The notes: a model not told the origin generated them from the letters alone. Counted from the first letter of the stretch, positions 1-7,028 are shown. The stretch is DNA of 47,544 bases from Desulfobulbus alkaliphilus (GCF_016918545.1 NZ_JAFFQC010000028.1:1-47544), one strand, 5' to 3'. Numbers and translations are program-made.

Positions 1-1
1 C

Positions 2-76
2 TGCCGGGGCATTATCGCCCTGCACTGGATCTTGGTGGCATGGTTGCTGTTCAAACAGAGTCACCCTCCTCCGTAG
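2..76 (+). CDS. C-terminal end of an unidentified membrane protein (partial)
   Basis: An open frame enters from the left edge and stops at two consecutive TAG codons (74-79). The 24 visible residues contain a hydrophobic stretch (GIIALHWILVAWLLF) and then a short polar, proline-rich tail (KQSHPPP), as at the end of a membrane protein. No family can be assigned from so little. It is in the same frame as the sugar transferase fragment downstream but is separated from it by three stops, so it could be the end of a different gene or the far side of a rearrangement. Confidence 0.3.
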   Translation, partial: CRGIIALHWILVAWLLFKQSHPPP

Positions 77-175
77 TAGCTGTTGAATAGTGTATTGACC
101 CCAGGGCTATTTGTGGGGAGTTGACAGATCGAAGATGCCATCTCGTTTCACGAGGGCATCTCGGGAAAAATCCTG

Positions 176-817
176 GTGGAAAAGATGAATCCCGCCTGGC
201 TGATTTTTTCTGATGGGTTTAACTACAGCAAAATATCATCACTGCTTAAACGGATTCTTGATTTTTTCCTGGCTTTGTTCGGCCTTGTTGTCAGCCTGCC
301 TATTACCGTGATCACGGCGATCCTGATTAAGCTTGAATCGCCAGGGCCGATTTTTTACCGGCAGGAGCGGGTGGGGGCGAAGGGCAGGGTTTTCTCCATT
401 ATCAAGTTCCGCTCCATGCGCCAGGACGCGGAGAAAAACGGTGCGGTGTGGGCATGCTCCAACGATGCCCGGGTTACCCGAGTGGGAGGATTTATCCGCA
501 AGGTGCGCATCGATGAAATCCCGCAGATGTGGAATGTGATCAAGGGGGAGATGAGTTTTGTCGGACCTCGGCCGGAGCGACCGGTGTTTGTCGAGCAACT
601 GGTGGATACATTGCCCTATTACGCTCTACGTCATTTTGCCAAGCCGGGCATCACCGGTTGGGCCCAGATCTGTTACCCCTATGGCGCGTCGGAAGAGGAT
701 GCCCTGCGAAAACTGGAGTATGATCTGTATTACATCAAGAATCAGTCATTTTTTCTTGATTTGCTCATTGTGTTCAGAACAGTCAAAACCGTGCTTTTTC
801 AAAAAGGGTCACGCTGA
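176..817 (+). CDS. Sugar transferase (PEP-CTERM/EpsB_2-like polyprenyl glycosylphosphotransferase), N-terminally truncated
   Basis: This is the catalytic half of a membrane enzyme that moves a sugar-1-phosphate from a nucleotide sugar to a polyprenyl phosphate, the first step of exopolysaccharide repeat-unit assembly. Seen: a hydrophobic re-entrant helix at about residues 25-50, then FSIIKFRSM, the catalytic Asp-Glu pair in RIDEIPQ (D113, E114), SFVGPRPE and KPGITGWAQI. The frame is also open upstream from codon 125, and those codons read like the interior of the longer PEP-CTERM-associated EpsB_2 proteins, not like a start; a TGA at 122-124 closes the frame. Full-length relatives have an extra N-terminal domain of about 250 residues that is absent here. 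The GTG at 176 or the ATG at 185, preceded by GGTGGA, could start a short PglC-like enzyme. Activity is possible but unproven. Confidence 0.8.
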   Translation: MEKMNPAWLIFSDGFNYSKISSLLKRILDFFLALFGLVVSLPITVITAILIKLESPGPIFYRQERVGAKGRVFSIIKFRSMRQDAEKNGAVWACSNDARVTRVGGFIRKVRIDEIPQMWNVIKGEMSFVGPRPERPVFVEQLVDTLPYYALRHFAKPGITGWAQICYPYGASEEDALRKLEYDLYYIKNQSFFLDLLIVFRTVKTVLFQKGSR

Positions 818-953
818 TTTTTTTACGGATTGCCCCGGGAAATGAAAGCAGGTTGGTGTTGGGATTCGTGCCTCACCCCAACGGGTCTCAATTTTATGCC
901 GGGGTCAATGGATGTCTTTGATTTCCCTTTATGTTTTTCCGCCTGAATCGAAC

Positions 954-1082
954 CTGCGTGGGCAAACGATACAGCCGTTTGCCCACCCTACGGAGCATCG
1001 GTGTTGATTGCTGTTTGGTCAGTAATATCGTGGGGTTGGTAGGGTGAGCAGGAGTCTTTTTTCCTGCCCACGGCCCACGCGG
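954..1082. repeat. Double-hairpin repeat, copy 1 (family 2)
   Basis: Two hairpins flank about 45 bp: CGTGGGCAAACG...CGTTTGCCCACCCTAC, then a GGGTGAGCAGG...CCTGCCCACG hairpin. The outer ends (GCGTGGGC / GCCCACGC) are inverted repeats. The right end lies about 50 bp before the first rpn gene. The 818-953 stretch before it holds no gene, only a smaller hairpin (TTGGGATTCGTGCCTCACCCCAA type). Confidence 0.85.
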
Positions 1083-1130
1083 TATCGTACAATCTCTTTC
1101 CCCCGCCTTGAACCATGAGAAAACCAGACA

Positions 1131-2341
1131 ATGTCGCAAGAAATTGACAATCCCCATGACAAATTGATCAAGCAGGTGCTCGGTGAACCGGAAAACGCCG
1201 CCAGTTTCCTGGCCGCCAACCTCCCCGCTGAACTGGTGACGCACCTGGATCTTGATAGCCTGGCCGTGGTGCAGACCTCGTTCATCGATGCGCAATTTGC
1301 TCAATCCGAAGCGGATTTACTCTTCTCGGTCACTGTTGCCAACCGGCCGGGATACGTGTATCTTTTAATCGAACATCAGAGTAGCCCGGATGGGTGGATG
1401 ATGCTGCGCCTGCTCAGCCCTGAATCCGTGACGGCGGGCTTCTTGTTTTGGATATATTTGTCTGTAATCAGAGTATAAGTGTAGATACATTTTTCATAAA
1501 ACGCCTTCACCCGCCGCCCTTCGGGGCGTCCGTCCGCACGCCATCTTTATTGCCCGTAACCGTTCGATAAAGTTTACTTTAATCGAACGGTTACGGACAA
1601 CAAAGCTGACGCACGGATGAACGCTCACGGATCCAGGGCAGTTACATGGTTCAGGTGTGGAAACGGTTTCAACGAGAGACACCTGGCTGCGAACGGTTGC
1701 CGCCCATCATTCCCTTGGTGGTGTTTCATGGCTCCAGGGGCTGGCAGGGGCCAGTGACCTTTGCGGATCTTGTGGATGTGCCTCATCAGTGCTTTCTGCC
1801 CTACACGCCGGCCTTTCAATGCAAGCTCTTTGATTTGTCTCCTCATGGCATGGAAGAATTGACCGGTAATGCCATGGTACGGATTTTAAGCGATTTGTTC
1901 ATCGCCCATGGGTTGCCCGAAAGAGACGGCTTGGGGAAGCTGGAAAAAGCGTTTACAACCTTGAATGAACTCCTGCAGGCTCCAGGGTTTGCTCAATACC
2001 TTGAAATCGTATTCCGATATGCCCTGCAGATAGGCGATATCCCCAAAGAACAACTGGGGCGGATGGTCATCGAGACCATTAAAAAACACGATGTGGAGGA
2101 TTTTCTCATGACCACTTATGAACAATTGAAACAGGAAGGCAGGATGGAAGGCAGGTCAGAAGGTGCCAGCCGGGTGCTGCTCCGCCTGCTTGGGAAAAGA
2201 TATCCCGAGGGTGCGGATCGGCTCCTGCCTCTGCTTCAGGAGCTGACCCCGGAACAGCAGGATGCCTTGAGCGAGAAGATCCTCGATGCCGTCAGCTTTG
2301 AGGAGATTCACGCCTGGCTTACGTCTATCCGGGGTAATTGA
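1131..2341 (+). pseudogene. Rpn-family nuclease (YhgA-like, PD-(D/E)XK), copy 1, disrupted by a MITE
   Basis: Rpn/YhgA proteins are PD-(D/E)XK DNA endonucleases that promote RecA-independent recombination. This copy is nearly identical to the intact neighbour at 2619-3629 but is split. The 5' part (1131-1478) encodes the catalytic core (SEADLLFSV and the EHQ motif) for 96 native codons, then runs into inserted DNA and stops. The 3' part (from 1646, ATG) encodes the remaining C-terminal region, ending EEIHAWLTSIRGN. Comparison with the intact copy defines the insertion exactly: a MITE at 1418-1638 flanked by CAG on both sides. The insertion plus duplication is 224 bp, so it shifts the frame. 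Separate translation of the downstream piece would lack the nuclease core. Confidence 0.9.
1418..1638 (+). mobile_element. MITE family 1, full-length copy inserted in rpn copy 1
   Basis: The ends are CCTGAATCCGTGA on the left and TCACGGATCCAGG on the right, inverted with one mismatch. CAG occurs on both sides (1415-1417 and 1639-1641) and once in the empty site of the neighbouring gene, so a 3-bp target duplication is the simplest reading. The right half holds a long imperfect palindrome centred on the TAAAGTTTACTTTAATCGAA region. No transposase is encoded. Confidence 0.9.
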
Positions 2342-2447
2342 AGTTAATCTTGTTGGGGTTCATGCTTTATCCCAATGAATCTCAATCTTCTCCCAGGGTC
2401 AATGGATGTCCCTGATTTCCCTTTACGGTTTTTCACCTGAATCGAAT

Positions 2448-2570
2448 CCGCGTGGGCAAACGATACAGCCGTTTGCCCACCCTACCCAGACATCGGTGGT
2501 TTTAGGATTTTAGTCAACAATATCGATGGTTTTGTAGGGTGGGCAGGCGTCCTTTTGCCTGCCCACGCGG
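2448..2570. repeat. Double-hairpin repeat, copy 2 (family 2)
   Basis: This is the cleanest full unit: CCGCGTGGGCAAACG...CGTTTGCCCACCCTAC, an AT-rich middle with the recurring word AATATCG, then GTAGGGTGGGCAGGC...GCCTGCCCACGCGG. The outermost 11 bases (CCGCGTGGGCA / TGCCCACGCGG) are a perfect inverted repeat. It ends 49 bp before rpn copy 2. Confidence 0.88.
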
Positions 2571-2618
2571 TATCGTACAATCTCTTTCCCCCGCCTTAAA
2601 CCATGAGAAAATTACACC

Positions 2619-3629
2619 ATGTCGCAAGAAATCAACAATCCCCATGACAAATTGATCAAGCAGGTTCTCGGTGAACCGGAAAACGCGGCCAGTTTCCTGG
2701 CTGCTAATCTGCCTGCCGAACTGGTGACCCACCTGGATCTTGATACCCTGGCCGTGGTGCAGACCTCGTTCATCGATGCGCAATTTACTCAATCCGAGGC
2801 GGATTTACTCTTCTCGGTCACGGTTGCCAACCGGCCGGGATACGTGTATCTTTTAATCGAACATCAGAGCAGCCCGGATGGGTGGATGATGCTGCGCCTG
2901 CTCAGTTACATGGTTCGGGTGTGGAAACGATTTCAAAGAGAGACACCTGGCTGCGAACGGTTGCCGCCCATCATTCCCTTGGTGGTGTTTCATGGCTCCA
3001 GGGGCTGGCAGGGGCCAGTGACCTTTGCGGATCTTGTGGATGTGCCTCATCAGTGCTTTCTACCCTATACACCGGCATTTCATTGCAAGCTCTTTGATTT
3101 GTCTCCCCATGGCATGGAAGAATTGACCGGTAATGCCATGGTACGGATTTTAAGCGATTTGTTCATCGCCTATGGGTTGCCCGAAAGAGAAAACCTGGGG
3201 AAGCTGGAAAAAGCGTTTACAACCTTGAATGAACTCCTGCAGGCACCAGGGTTTGCCCAATACCTTGAAATCGTATTTCGATATGCCCTGCAGATAGGCG
3301 ATATCCCCAAAGAACAACTGGGCCGGATGGTCATCGAGACCATAAAAAAACACGATGTGGAGGATTTTCTCATGACCACTTATGAACAATTGAAACAGGA
3401 AGGTAGGATGGAAGGCAGGATGGAAGGCAGGATGGAAGGCAGGTCAGAAGGTGCCAGCCGGGTGCTGCTCCGCCTGCTTGGGAAAAGATATCCCGAGGGT
3501 GCGGATCGGCTCCTGCCTCTGCTTCAGGAGCTGACCCCGGAACAGCAGGATACGTTGAGCGAGAAAATCCTCGATGCCGTCAGCTTTGAGGAGATTCACG
3601 CCTGGCTTACGTCTATCCGGGGTAATTAA
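2619..3629 (+). CDS. Rpn-family recombination-promoting nuclease (YhgA-like), intact copy 2
   Basis: A 336-residue protein of the Rpn/YhgA family (PD-(D/E)XK fold), predicted DNA endonucleases linked to RecA-independent recombination. Seen: the N-terminal SQEINNPHDKLIKQVL region typical of the family, acidic D62 in SEADLLF, and E81-H-Q83 in LLIEHQ as the likely catalytic signature. The C-terminal region carries a repeated RMEG tetrapeptide (three in a row, then RSEG; copy 1 has a single RMEG) followed by a helical segment (LLRLLGKRYPEG...LTPEQQ) and the conserved EEIHAWL ending. The gene is a tandem duplicate of the disrupted gene before it, and both have the same double-hairpin repeat about 50 bp upstream. 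Its natural target is unknown. Confidence 0.88.
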   Translation: MSQEINNPHDKLIKQVLGEPENAASFLAANLPAELVTHLDLDTLAVVQTSFIDAQFTQSEADLLFSVTVANRPGYVYLLIEHQSSPDGWMMLRLLSYMVRVWKRFQRETPGCERLPPIIPLVVFHGSRGWQGPVTFADLVDVPHQCFLPYTPAFHCKLFDLSPHGMEELTGNAMVRILSDLFIAYGLPERENLGKLEKAFTTLNELLQAPGFAQYLEIVFRYALQIGDIPKEQLGRMVIETIKKHDVEDFLMTTYEQLKQEGRMEGRMEGRMEGRSEGASRVLLRLLGKRYPEGADRLLPLLQELTPEQQDTLSEKILDAVSFEEIHAWLTSIRGN

Positions 3630-3724
3630 AATCACGACGTGATGTTGGGGTACGTGCCTCACCCCCATCTACGGGCTCTTGCTGAGGTAATGCCGGCAAA
3701 CATCTTAAGGGCGACACCTCGGAA

Positions 3725-3848
3725 CCGCGTGGGCAAACGATATGACCGTTTGCCCACCCTACCCGGGCATCGGTGGTGATTGCTGTTTGGTCAATAATAT
3801 CGGAGGGTTTGTAAGGGTGGGCAGGCTTCTTTTTGCCTGCCCCCGCGG
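3725..3848. repeat. Double-hairpin repeat, copy 3 (family 2)
   Basis: This is a full unit with both hairpins and the internal GCTGTTTGGTCAATAATATCG stretch shared in part with copy 1. The right hairpin has CCCGCGG instead of CACGCGG. It lies directly before the fitAB promoter and fills most of the 3630-3918 gap. Confidence 0.85.
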
Positions 3849-3854
3849 TATCTC

Positions 3855-3900
3855 TTGCTTTAATTGCTTGCATCGTGATACAATGAAAGCAATTAAAGCA
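3855..3900 (+). promoter_or_regulatory. fitAB promoter inside a perfect 14-bp inverted repeat (operator)
   Basis: The arms TGCTTTAATTGCTT (3856-3869) and AAGCAATTAAAGCA (3887-3900) are perfectly complementary and 17 bp apart. A plausible sigma-70 promoter sits in them: TTGCTT (3855-3860), 18 bp, TACAAT (3879-3884). FitA-family ribbon-helix-helix antitoxins are known to bind inverted repeats in their own promoters, so autorepression by FitA-FitB is inferred. Confidence 0.75.
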
Positions 3901-3918
3901 CATGGATGAGGTGAAATC

Positions 3919-4173
3919 ATGCCATCAGTCACTATTAGAAACGTGCCGGATGAGGTTCATCGCGCTTTGCGGGTAAGAGCCGCACAGCATGGCCGAAGCG
4001 CCGAAGCTGAAATGCGTGAGATACTGGAAAAAGCCGTCCAGCCGGAAGGAAGGATAAAACTTGGTTCTTTACTTGCCTGCATTGGTCGCAAAATCAATTT
4101 GAGCGATGATGAGTTTTTGTTTCTTGAGCAGACCCGAGATAAAACTCCGGCCAAACCTGTGGATTTTGCATGA
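3919..4173 (+). CDS. fitA: FitA-like ribbon-helix-helix antitoxin
   Basis: An 84-residue antitoxin for the PIN-domain toxin encoded directly after it. The N-terminus (MPSVTIRNVPDEVHRALR) is the beta strand and first helix of a ribbon-helix-helix DNA-binding fold, followed by GRSAEAEMREILEKAV, the usual second helix of FitA proteins. The C-terminal part (ending DKTPAKPVDFA) would contact and neutralise the toxin. The gene starts 18 bp after the operator palindrome, and its TGA overlaps the toxin ATG (ATGA at 4170), so translation is likely coupled. Length and organisation are typical of type II FitAB/VapBC modules. Confidence 0.88.
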   Translation: MPSVTIRNVPDEVHRALRVRAAQHGRSAEAEMREILEKAVQPEGRIKLGSLLACIGRKINLSDDEFLFLEQTRDKTPAKPVDFA

Positions 4174-4589
4174 TACTCTTGGATACAAATGTCATTTCCG
4201 AGCCGTTGCGTCGTGCTCCTGAAACCCGTGTTATTAACTGGATTGATGCACAATCACTGGAAACGCTCTATTTATCAGCAATCACCGTGGCAGAACTGCG
4301 TTGTGGAGTTGCCAATCTTCCCGTTGGCAAGCGACGAGATGAACTGCAAACCAGTCTGGAAAATCAAATTCTGCCGCTGTTTGCCGGACGTGTACGTCCG
4401 TTTGATATCGACTGCACAACCGCTTATGCTGAGCTCATGGCAAAAGCCAAATCCGTCGGCGTAGCAATTGCCGCAGCAGATGGATATATTGCGTCTATTG
4501 CTGCTACGAACAGATTCAGCGTCGCGACACGAGATGTCAGTCCATTCCAAGCCGCGGGTGTCAACGTTATCAACCCTTGGGATGATTAA
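4170..4589 (+). CDS. fitB: FitB-like PIN-domain toxin (RNase)
   Basis: A 139-residue PIN-domain ribonuclease, the toxin partner of FitA. The four acidic residues expected of a Mg2+-dependent PIN active site are visible: D5 (LLDTNVISE), E42 (TVAELRCG), D104 (AAADGYIA) and D122 (VATRDV). The ending GVNVINPW is characteristic of FitB/VapC proteins. The start overlaps the antitoxin stop by four bases. Nothing is missing, so the toxin is probably functional and held by FitA. The RNA target cannot be inferred from sequence. Confidence 0.9.
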   Translation: MILLDTNVISEPLRRAPETRVINWIDAQSLETLYLSAITVAELRCGVANLPVGKRRDELQTSLENQILPLFAGRVRPFDIDCTTAYAELMAKAKSVGVAIAAADGYIASIAATNRFSVATRDVSPFQAAGVNVINPWDD

Positions 4590-4593
4590 AAAG

Positions 4594-4640
4594 CGAAAAG
4601 GGGTCAGGCCTCCAAGTCGTTAAGTTGCCGTAGTGGAGAA
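4594..4640. repeat. REP-like GGGGTCAGGCCTCCAAG element
   Basis: The phrase GGGGTCAGGCCTCCAAGTCGTTAAGTTGCC recurs, with one base changed, at 6540-6570, also after a toxin-antitoxin gene; a degraded version (GGGGTCAGACCACCTAGTTGCC) occurs at 5774-5795. It is non-coding and resembles the REP-type scars common in related genomes. Confidence 0.55.
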
Positions 4641-4677
4641 TTAGGGGTTTCCTCCTGATACCTGGCCTTTATTGGGA

Positions 4678-4895
4678 CCTGAATCCGTGACGGCTGGACT
4701 CTTGCTTTGAATATATCTTGCTGTAATCATGTTATAATTACAATAGAATCCTTGACAACACCTTTCACCAGCCGCCCTTCGGGCCATCCGTCCGCACGTC
4801 ATCTTCATTGCCCGTAACCGTCCGATAAAGTGTACTTTAATCGAACGGCCACGAACAACGAAGCTGACGCACGGACGAACGCTCACGGATTCAGG
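4678..4895 (+). mobile_element. MITE family 1, full-length copy (intergenic)
   Basis: A 218-bp element with ends CCTGAATCCGTGA and TCACGGATTCAGG. The left part contains CTTGCTGTAATCATG and CAATAGAATCCTTGACAA; the right part (about 4783-4885) can fold into one long hairpin because CCGTCCGCACGTCA...CCGTCCGATAAAGT is mirrored by ACTTTAATCGAACGG...TGACGCACGG. It occupies most of the non-coding gap between fitB and the Phd/VapC pair. Confidence 0.9.
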
Positions 4896-5007
4896 TGGGA
4901 AATAATAAGGTCATTCAAGGTACGTATTGTCAAGGATGTCCGTATGTTTCCAACCATGCACCGATTTTTGCCAACAAACCAGGACCTCTTTCCCATGGCT
5001 GTGAAAA

Positions 5008-5439
5008 TCAACACGATGGATCCGGATCCCAAGGATTGAATATCTGGACACCTGTCCCTTTAAAATCATCGACATTGCGAGTGACAACTGCCATACCGTG
5101 AACCAAGGCTGTGGCCGCGATCAGTCCATCCCGGATCGGATGAGGGTTCGGAACGTGTAATTTTGCGCTCTGGAGAGCGACCGCCAGGTCGATCGGCAGA
5201 ATACGGCCCGCAAAGGCTGGGAGAACATGGCTGTCAAGCCAGATCCTGAAAATGGCCCCTTTTTCCGGATCACGTCGTTCGGCAAGAAGTACCCCGATCT
5301 CTAATTCCTGAATTGTTACCACTGAAAGATAGAGGTCGGGCGTGTCGACGCTATCAGCCCATTGAGCAACATTTTCATCAGCCTTGCCGAGGCGGACTTT
5401 CCTCAGCTCGGAGACTACATTCGTGTCAAGAATGAACAT
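5008..5439 (-). CDS. VapC-like PIN-domain toxin
   Basis: A 143-residue PIN-domain RNase. Active-site acids are visible at D5 (ILDTNVVSE), E45/E47 (TIQELEIG), and D104 (PIRDGLIAA); the fourth position is N122 (VVTRNVDDF) with D124 and D125 close by. It ends with the family motif GVQIFNPW. It is co-transcribed with, and overlaps by one base, the antitoxin gene upstream (TAATG at 5437-5441). The protein is related to, but clearly distinct from, the FitB toxin 400 bp away; that pair is on the opposite strand and has a different antitoxin class. Confidence 0.88.
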   Translation of the reverse strand: MFILDTNVVSELRKVRLGKADENVAQWADSVDTPDLYLSVVTIQELEIGVLLAERRDPEKGAIFRIWLDSHVLPAFAGRILPIDLAVALQSAKLHVPNPHPIRDGLIAATALVHGMAVVTRNVDDFKGTGVQIFNPWDPDPSC

Positions 5440-5693
5440 TACAAAAGCTCAGCAGTACGTGGGACCTCACCAGACCGGGGGATTTCCAACTCAAGGTCTT
5501 CGCTGCCGGGCATGGCCAGAAGATCGGCAATCTTCTGCCTGCTCCCGGAAAGCTGTTGATACTCTTTCATGCTCAAAAGAACATGGGCCGGCCGGCCTCT
5601 GTCGGTGATAAACACCGGGCCATTATTTGCGGCCTTTTTTGCCTCGCTGATATGTTGATTGAATTCACGGCTGGATATTGTTGTGATAGGCAT
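5439..5693 (-). CDS. Phd/YefM-type antitoxin
   Basis: An 84-residue antitoxin of the Phd/YefM fold. The N-terminus (MPITTISSREFNQHISEAKKAA) and the VFITDRGRPAHVLLSMKEYQQL segment are the typical DNA-binding and dimerisation part of this family. The C-terminal region (SEDLELEIPRSGEVPR) would wrap the PIN toxin. A strong ribosome site (AGGAGGTGCATT on the coding strand) precedes the ATG. It pairs with the VapC-like toxin downstream, whose ATG overlaps its stop codon. Confidence 0.87.
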   Translation of the reverse strand: MPITTISSREFNQHISEAKKAANNGPVFITDRGRPAHVLLSMKEYQQLSGSRQKIADLLAMPGSEDLELEIPRSGEVPRTAELL

Positions 5694-5715
5694 AATGCAC
5701 CTCCTTTTGGATTTT

Positions 5716-5737
5716 CATGTAGTAACATTGCTACATG
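5716..5737 (-). promoter_or_regulatory. Candidate operator of the Phd/VapC operon
   Basis: The inverted repeat CATGTAG-N8-CTACATG lies 23-44 bp upstream of the antitoxin start, where Phd-type antitoxins usually bind their own promoter. A TTGCAC on the coding strand just upstream could be a -35 box, but no strong -10 is evident. Confidence 0.45.
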
Positions 5738-5866
5738 CGCTGCCATTGTGCAAGGAAATAGTACAATATACGGGGTCAGACCACCTAGTTGCCATGCCAG
5801 CAGGTGGAAACAGGCTTGGATGCTAGTTTCTTATCAGGACACGAGCGCACCCACGAGCCAAGAGTT

Positions 5867-5903
5867 GTAGGGTGGGCAGGCGTCTTTTTGCCTGCCCACG
5901 CGG
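5867..5903. repeat. Single hairpin of family 2 (right half only)
   Basis: GTAGGGTGGGCAGGCGTC, a TTTTT loop and GCCTGCCCACGCGG form one hairpin. The left hairpin is absent. It lies 11 bp beyond the stop codon of the RelE/ParE toxin gene and could act as its 3' end hairpin. Confidence 0.75.
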
Positions 5904-5913
5904 TAGCTGTTTC

Positions 5914-6201
5914 TCAATCCAATCGCCGGACGGCATCAATGTATATTTCCTTATCGCGCCGAGGGCCAACCGCCAGAACATAAACAAAAACCTTGGTGGC
6001 GACGACGCGGTATACCACCCGGTAGTCGCCGACTCTCAGTTTACGGAAACCGGCCAGGTTCTGGGAAAGCGGGGCACCGAACTGCAACGGTGCTTGCGTG
6101 AGCTTTACGTTAATTGCCCGCATCACCCGGCGGGCTGCTGCCGGGCCGATGCTTTCCAGATCTCCGGCCACATCCCGATGGTAGAGTATGGTCCAACGCA
6201 T
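5914..6201 (-). CDS. RelE/ParE-family toxin
   Basis: A 95-residue basic protein of the RelE/ParE superfamily. Seen: the start MRWTILYHRDVAGDL, the helical region IGPAAARRVMRAINVKL, and the core LRVGDYRVVYRVVATKVFVYVLAVGPRRD, which is the usual beta sheet of these toxins. RelE members cut mRNA at the ribosome whereas ParE members poison gyrase; sequence alone does not decide which applies. Its ATG shares one base with the antitoxin stop codon (TGATG at 6199-6203), giving an antitoxin-first operon on the minus strand. Confidence 0.87.
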   Translation of the reverse strand: MRWTILYHRDVAGDLESIGPAAARRVMRAINVKLTQAPLQFGAPLSQNLAGFRKLRVGDYRVVYRVVATKVFVYVLAVGPRRDKEIYIDAVRRLD

Positions 6202-6467
6202 CAGGCAAATTTGTTCATCATTTCTTCATGGGAGATACCTTCAGCCGGTTCAAAGGTATGCAGGCGGGCCAAGGCCAGGGCGGCGAGGCGCAAATCTTCC
6301 ATTTCCTCTTCCATGGCCTCGTAGGCATCGATGGACATGAGTATAGCCTTGGGAGCATTGTTTTTCAGGATAACAAATCGATCTGTGTCGCCTTTTTCCA
6401 GGGCTTCAAGGGTAACGGACGTCTTTTTTGCGAGTGCAGTTGCTGATAAGTAATCTTTCGCGCGCAT
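6201..6467 (-). CDS. Antitoxin for the RelE/ParE toxin (Phd/YefM-like)
   Basis: An 88-residue protein. The start is placed at the ATG of MRAKDYLSATALAKK because it follows AGGGAAAA and a good promoter, although the frame stays open further upstream through repeat DNA. The segment RFVILKNNAPKAILMSIDAYEAMEEEMED resembles the Phd/YefM core (residues 30-60), and the remainder is helical and acidic, as expected for a toxin-binding tail. The overlap with the toxin gene supports a type II toxin-antitoxin pair. Confidence 0.82.
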   Translation of the reverse strand: MRAKDYLSATALAKKTSVTLEALEKGDTDRFVILKNNAPKAILMSIDAYEAMEEEMEDLRLAALALARLHTFEPAEGISHEEMMNKFA

Positions 6468-6483
6468 AATTTTCCCTTTTCTT

Positions 6484-6529
6484 TGTGCGTTATTTTGCAC
6501 ATAATAAGCTGATTTCATGGTGGTGTCAA
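6484..6529 (-). promoter_or_regulatory. Promoter and operator of the antitoxin/RelE operon
   Basis: On the minus strand TTGACA (6529-6524) is followed after 17 bp by TATTAT (6506-6501), a near-consensus sigma-70 promoter. Overlapping its downstream edge is the inverted repeat TGTGC-N8-GCACA (6484-6501), placed where a bound antitoxin would block RNA polymerase. Confidence 0.75.
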
Positions 6530-6539
6530 CGAGCAGAAT

Positions 6540-6570
6540 GGGGTCAGGCCTCCAAGTTGTTAAGTTGCCT
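6540..6570. repeat. REP-like GGGGTCAGGCCTCCAAG element, second copy
   Basis: This shares GGGGTCAGGCCTCCAAGT and GTTAAGTTGCC with the copy at 4594-4640. It is non-coding and adjacent to the antitoxin/RelE promoter. Confidence 0.55.
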
Positions 6571-6603
6571 GTTTTGTTCACTGCTGAAGGGTGATATTTT
6601 GCA

Positions 6604-6638
6604 TCCGCGTGGGCAAACGATACGGCCGTTTGCCCACC
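6604..6638. repeat. Single hairpin of family 2 (left half only)
   Basis: CCGCGTGGGCAAACG, a short loop and CGTTTGCCCACCCG form one hairpin; the right half is missing. Confidence 0.75.
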
Positions 6639-7010
6639 CGTAATAAGGGGTAATAAGAGGTCAAGTCTGCTTTTGGCTTTTTTGTCACGGAAGAGGGGGC
6701 AGAAAGATAATGTGAGATGGTGGGGTTCGTGCCTCACCACCAACCTACGGCCTGGTTTCCATGGAGGGTGTTGACCTTTATGCAGCTCGAACGCCCGGTA
6801 TTGCGGATGACTTCCAGGCAGATTTCCATCGCGTTGCAAATATTAGACAAAACGGTTGTCCTCTGCTAAAATTCAAATTATCCATTTTTTGTTCGCGAAG
6901 GTTGCTAATGGCCAGTTTTTCTCCCAACCTCTCCATCTTGCCTCCGCCGCAATTGCAGCTTTAGCCCGAGCTAGACGCCACACCTGGTTATTGTATGTTC
7001 AACGGCCGGA
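6639..7010. other. Non-coding stretch
   Basis: I see no convincing gene here. It contains a small hairpin at about 6718-6750 (TGGTGGGGTTCGTGCC with CACCACCAACC), of the same sort as those at about 850 and 3645, and otherwise unassigned sequence leading to the ribosome site of the next gene. Confidence 0.5.
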
Positions 7011-7028
7011 AGGAGGATGGCATACACC

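Noticed and set aside
4830-5101. Short open frames on the plus strand near 4.9 kb
   Set aside because: They are made of MITE ends and antisense VapC sequence, with no ribosome site.
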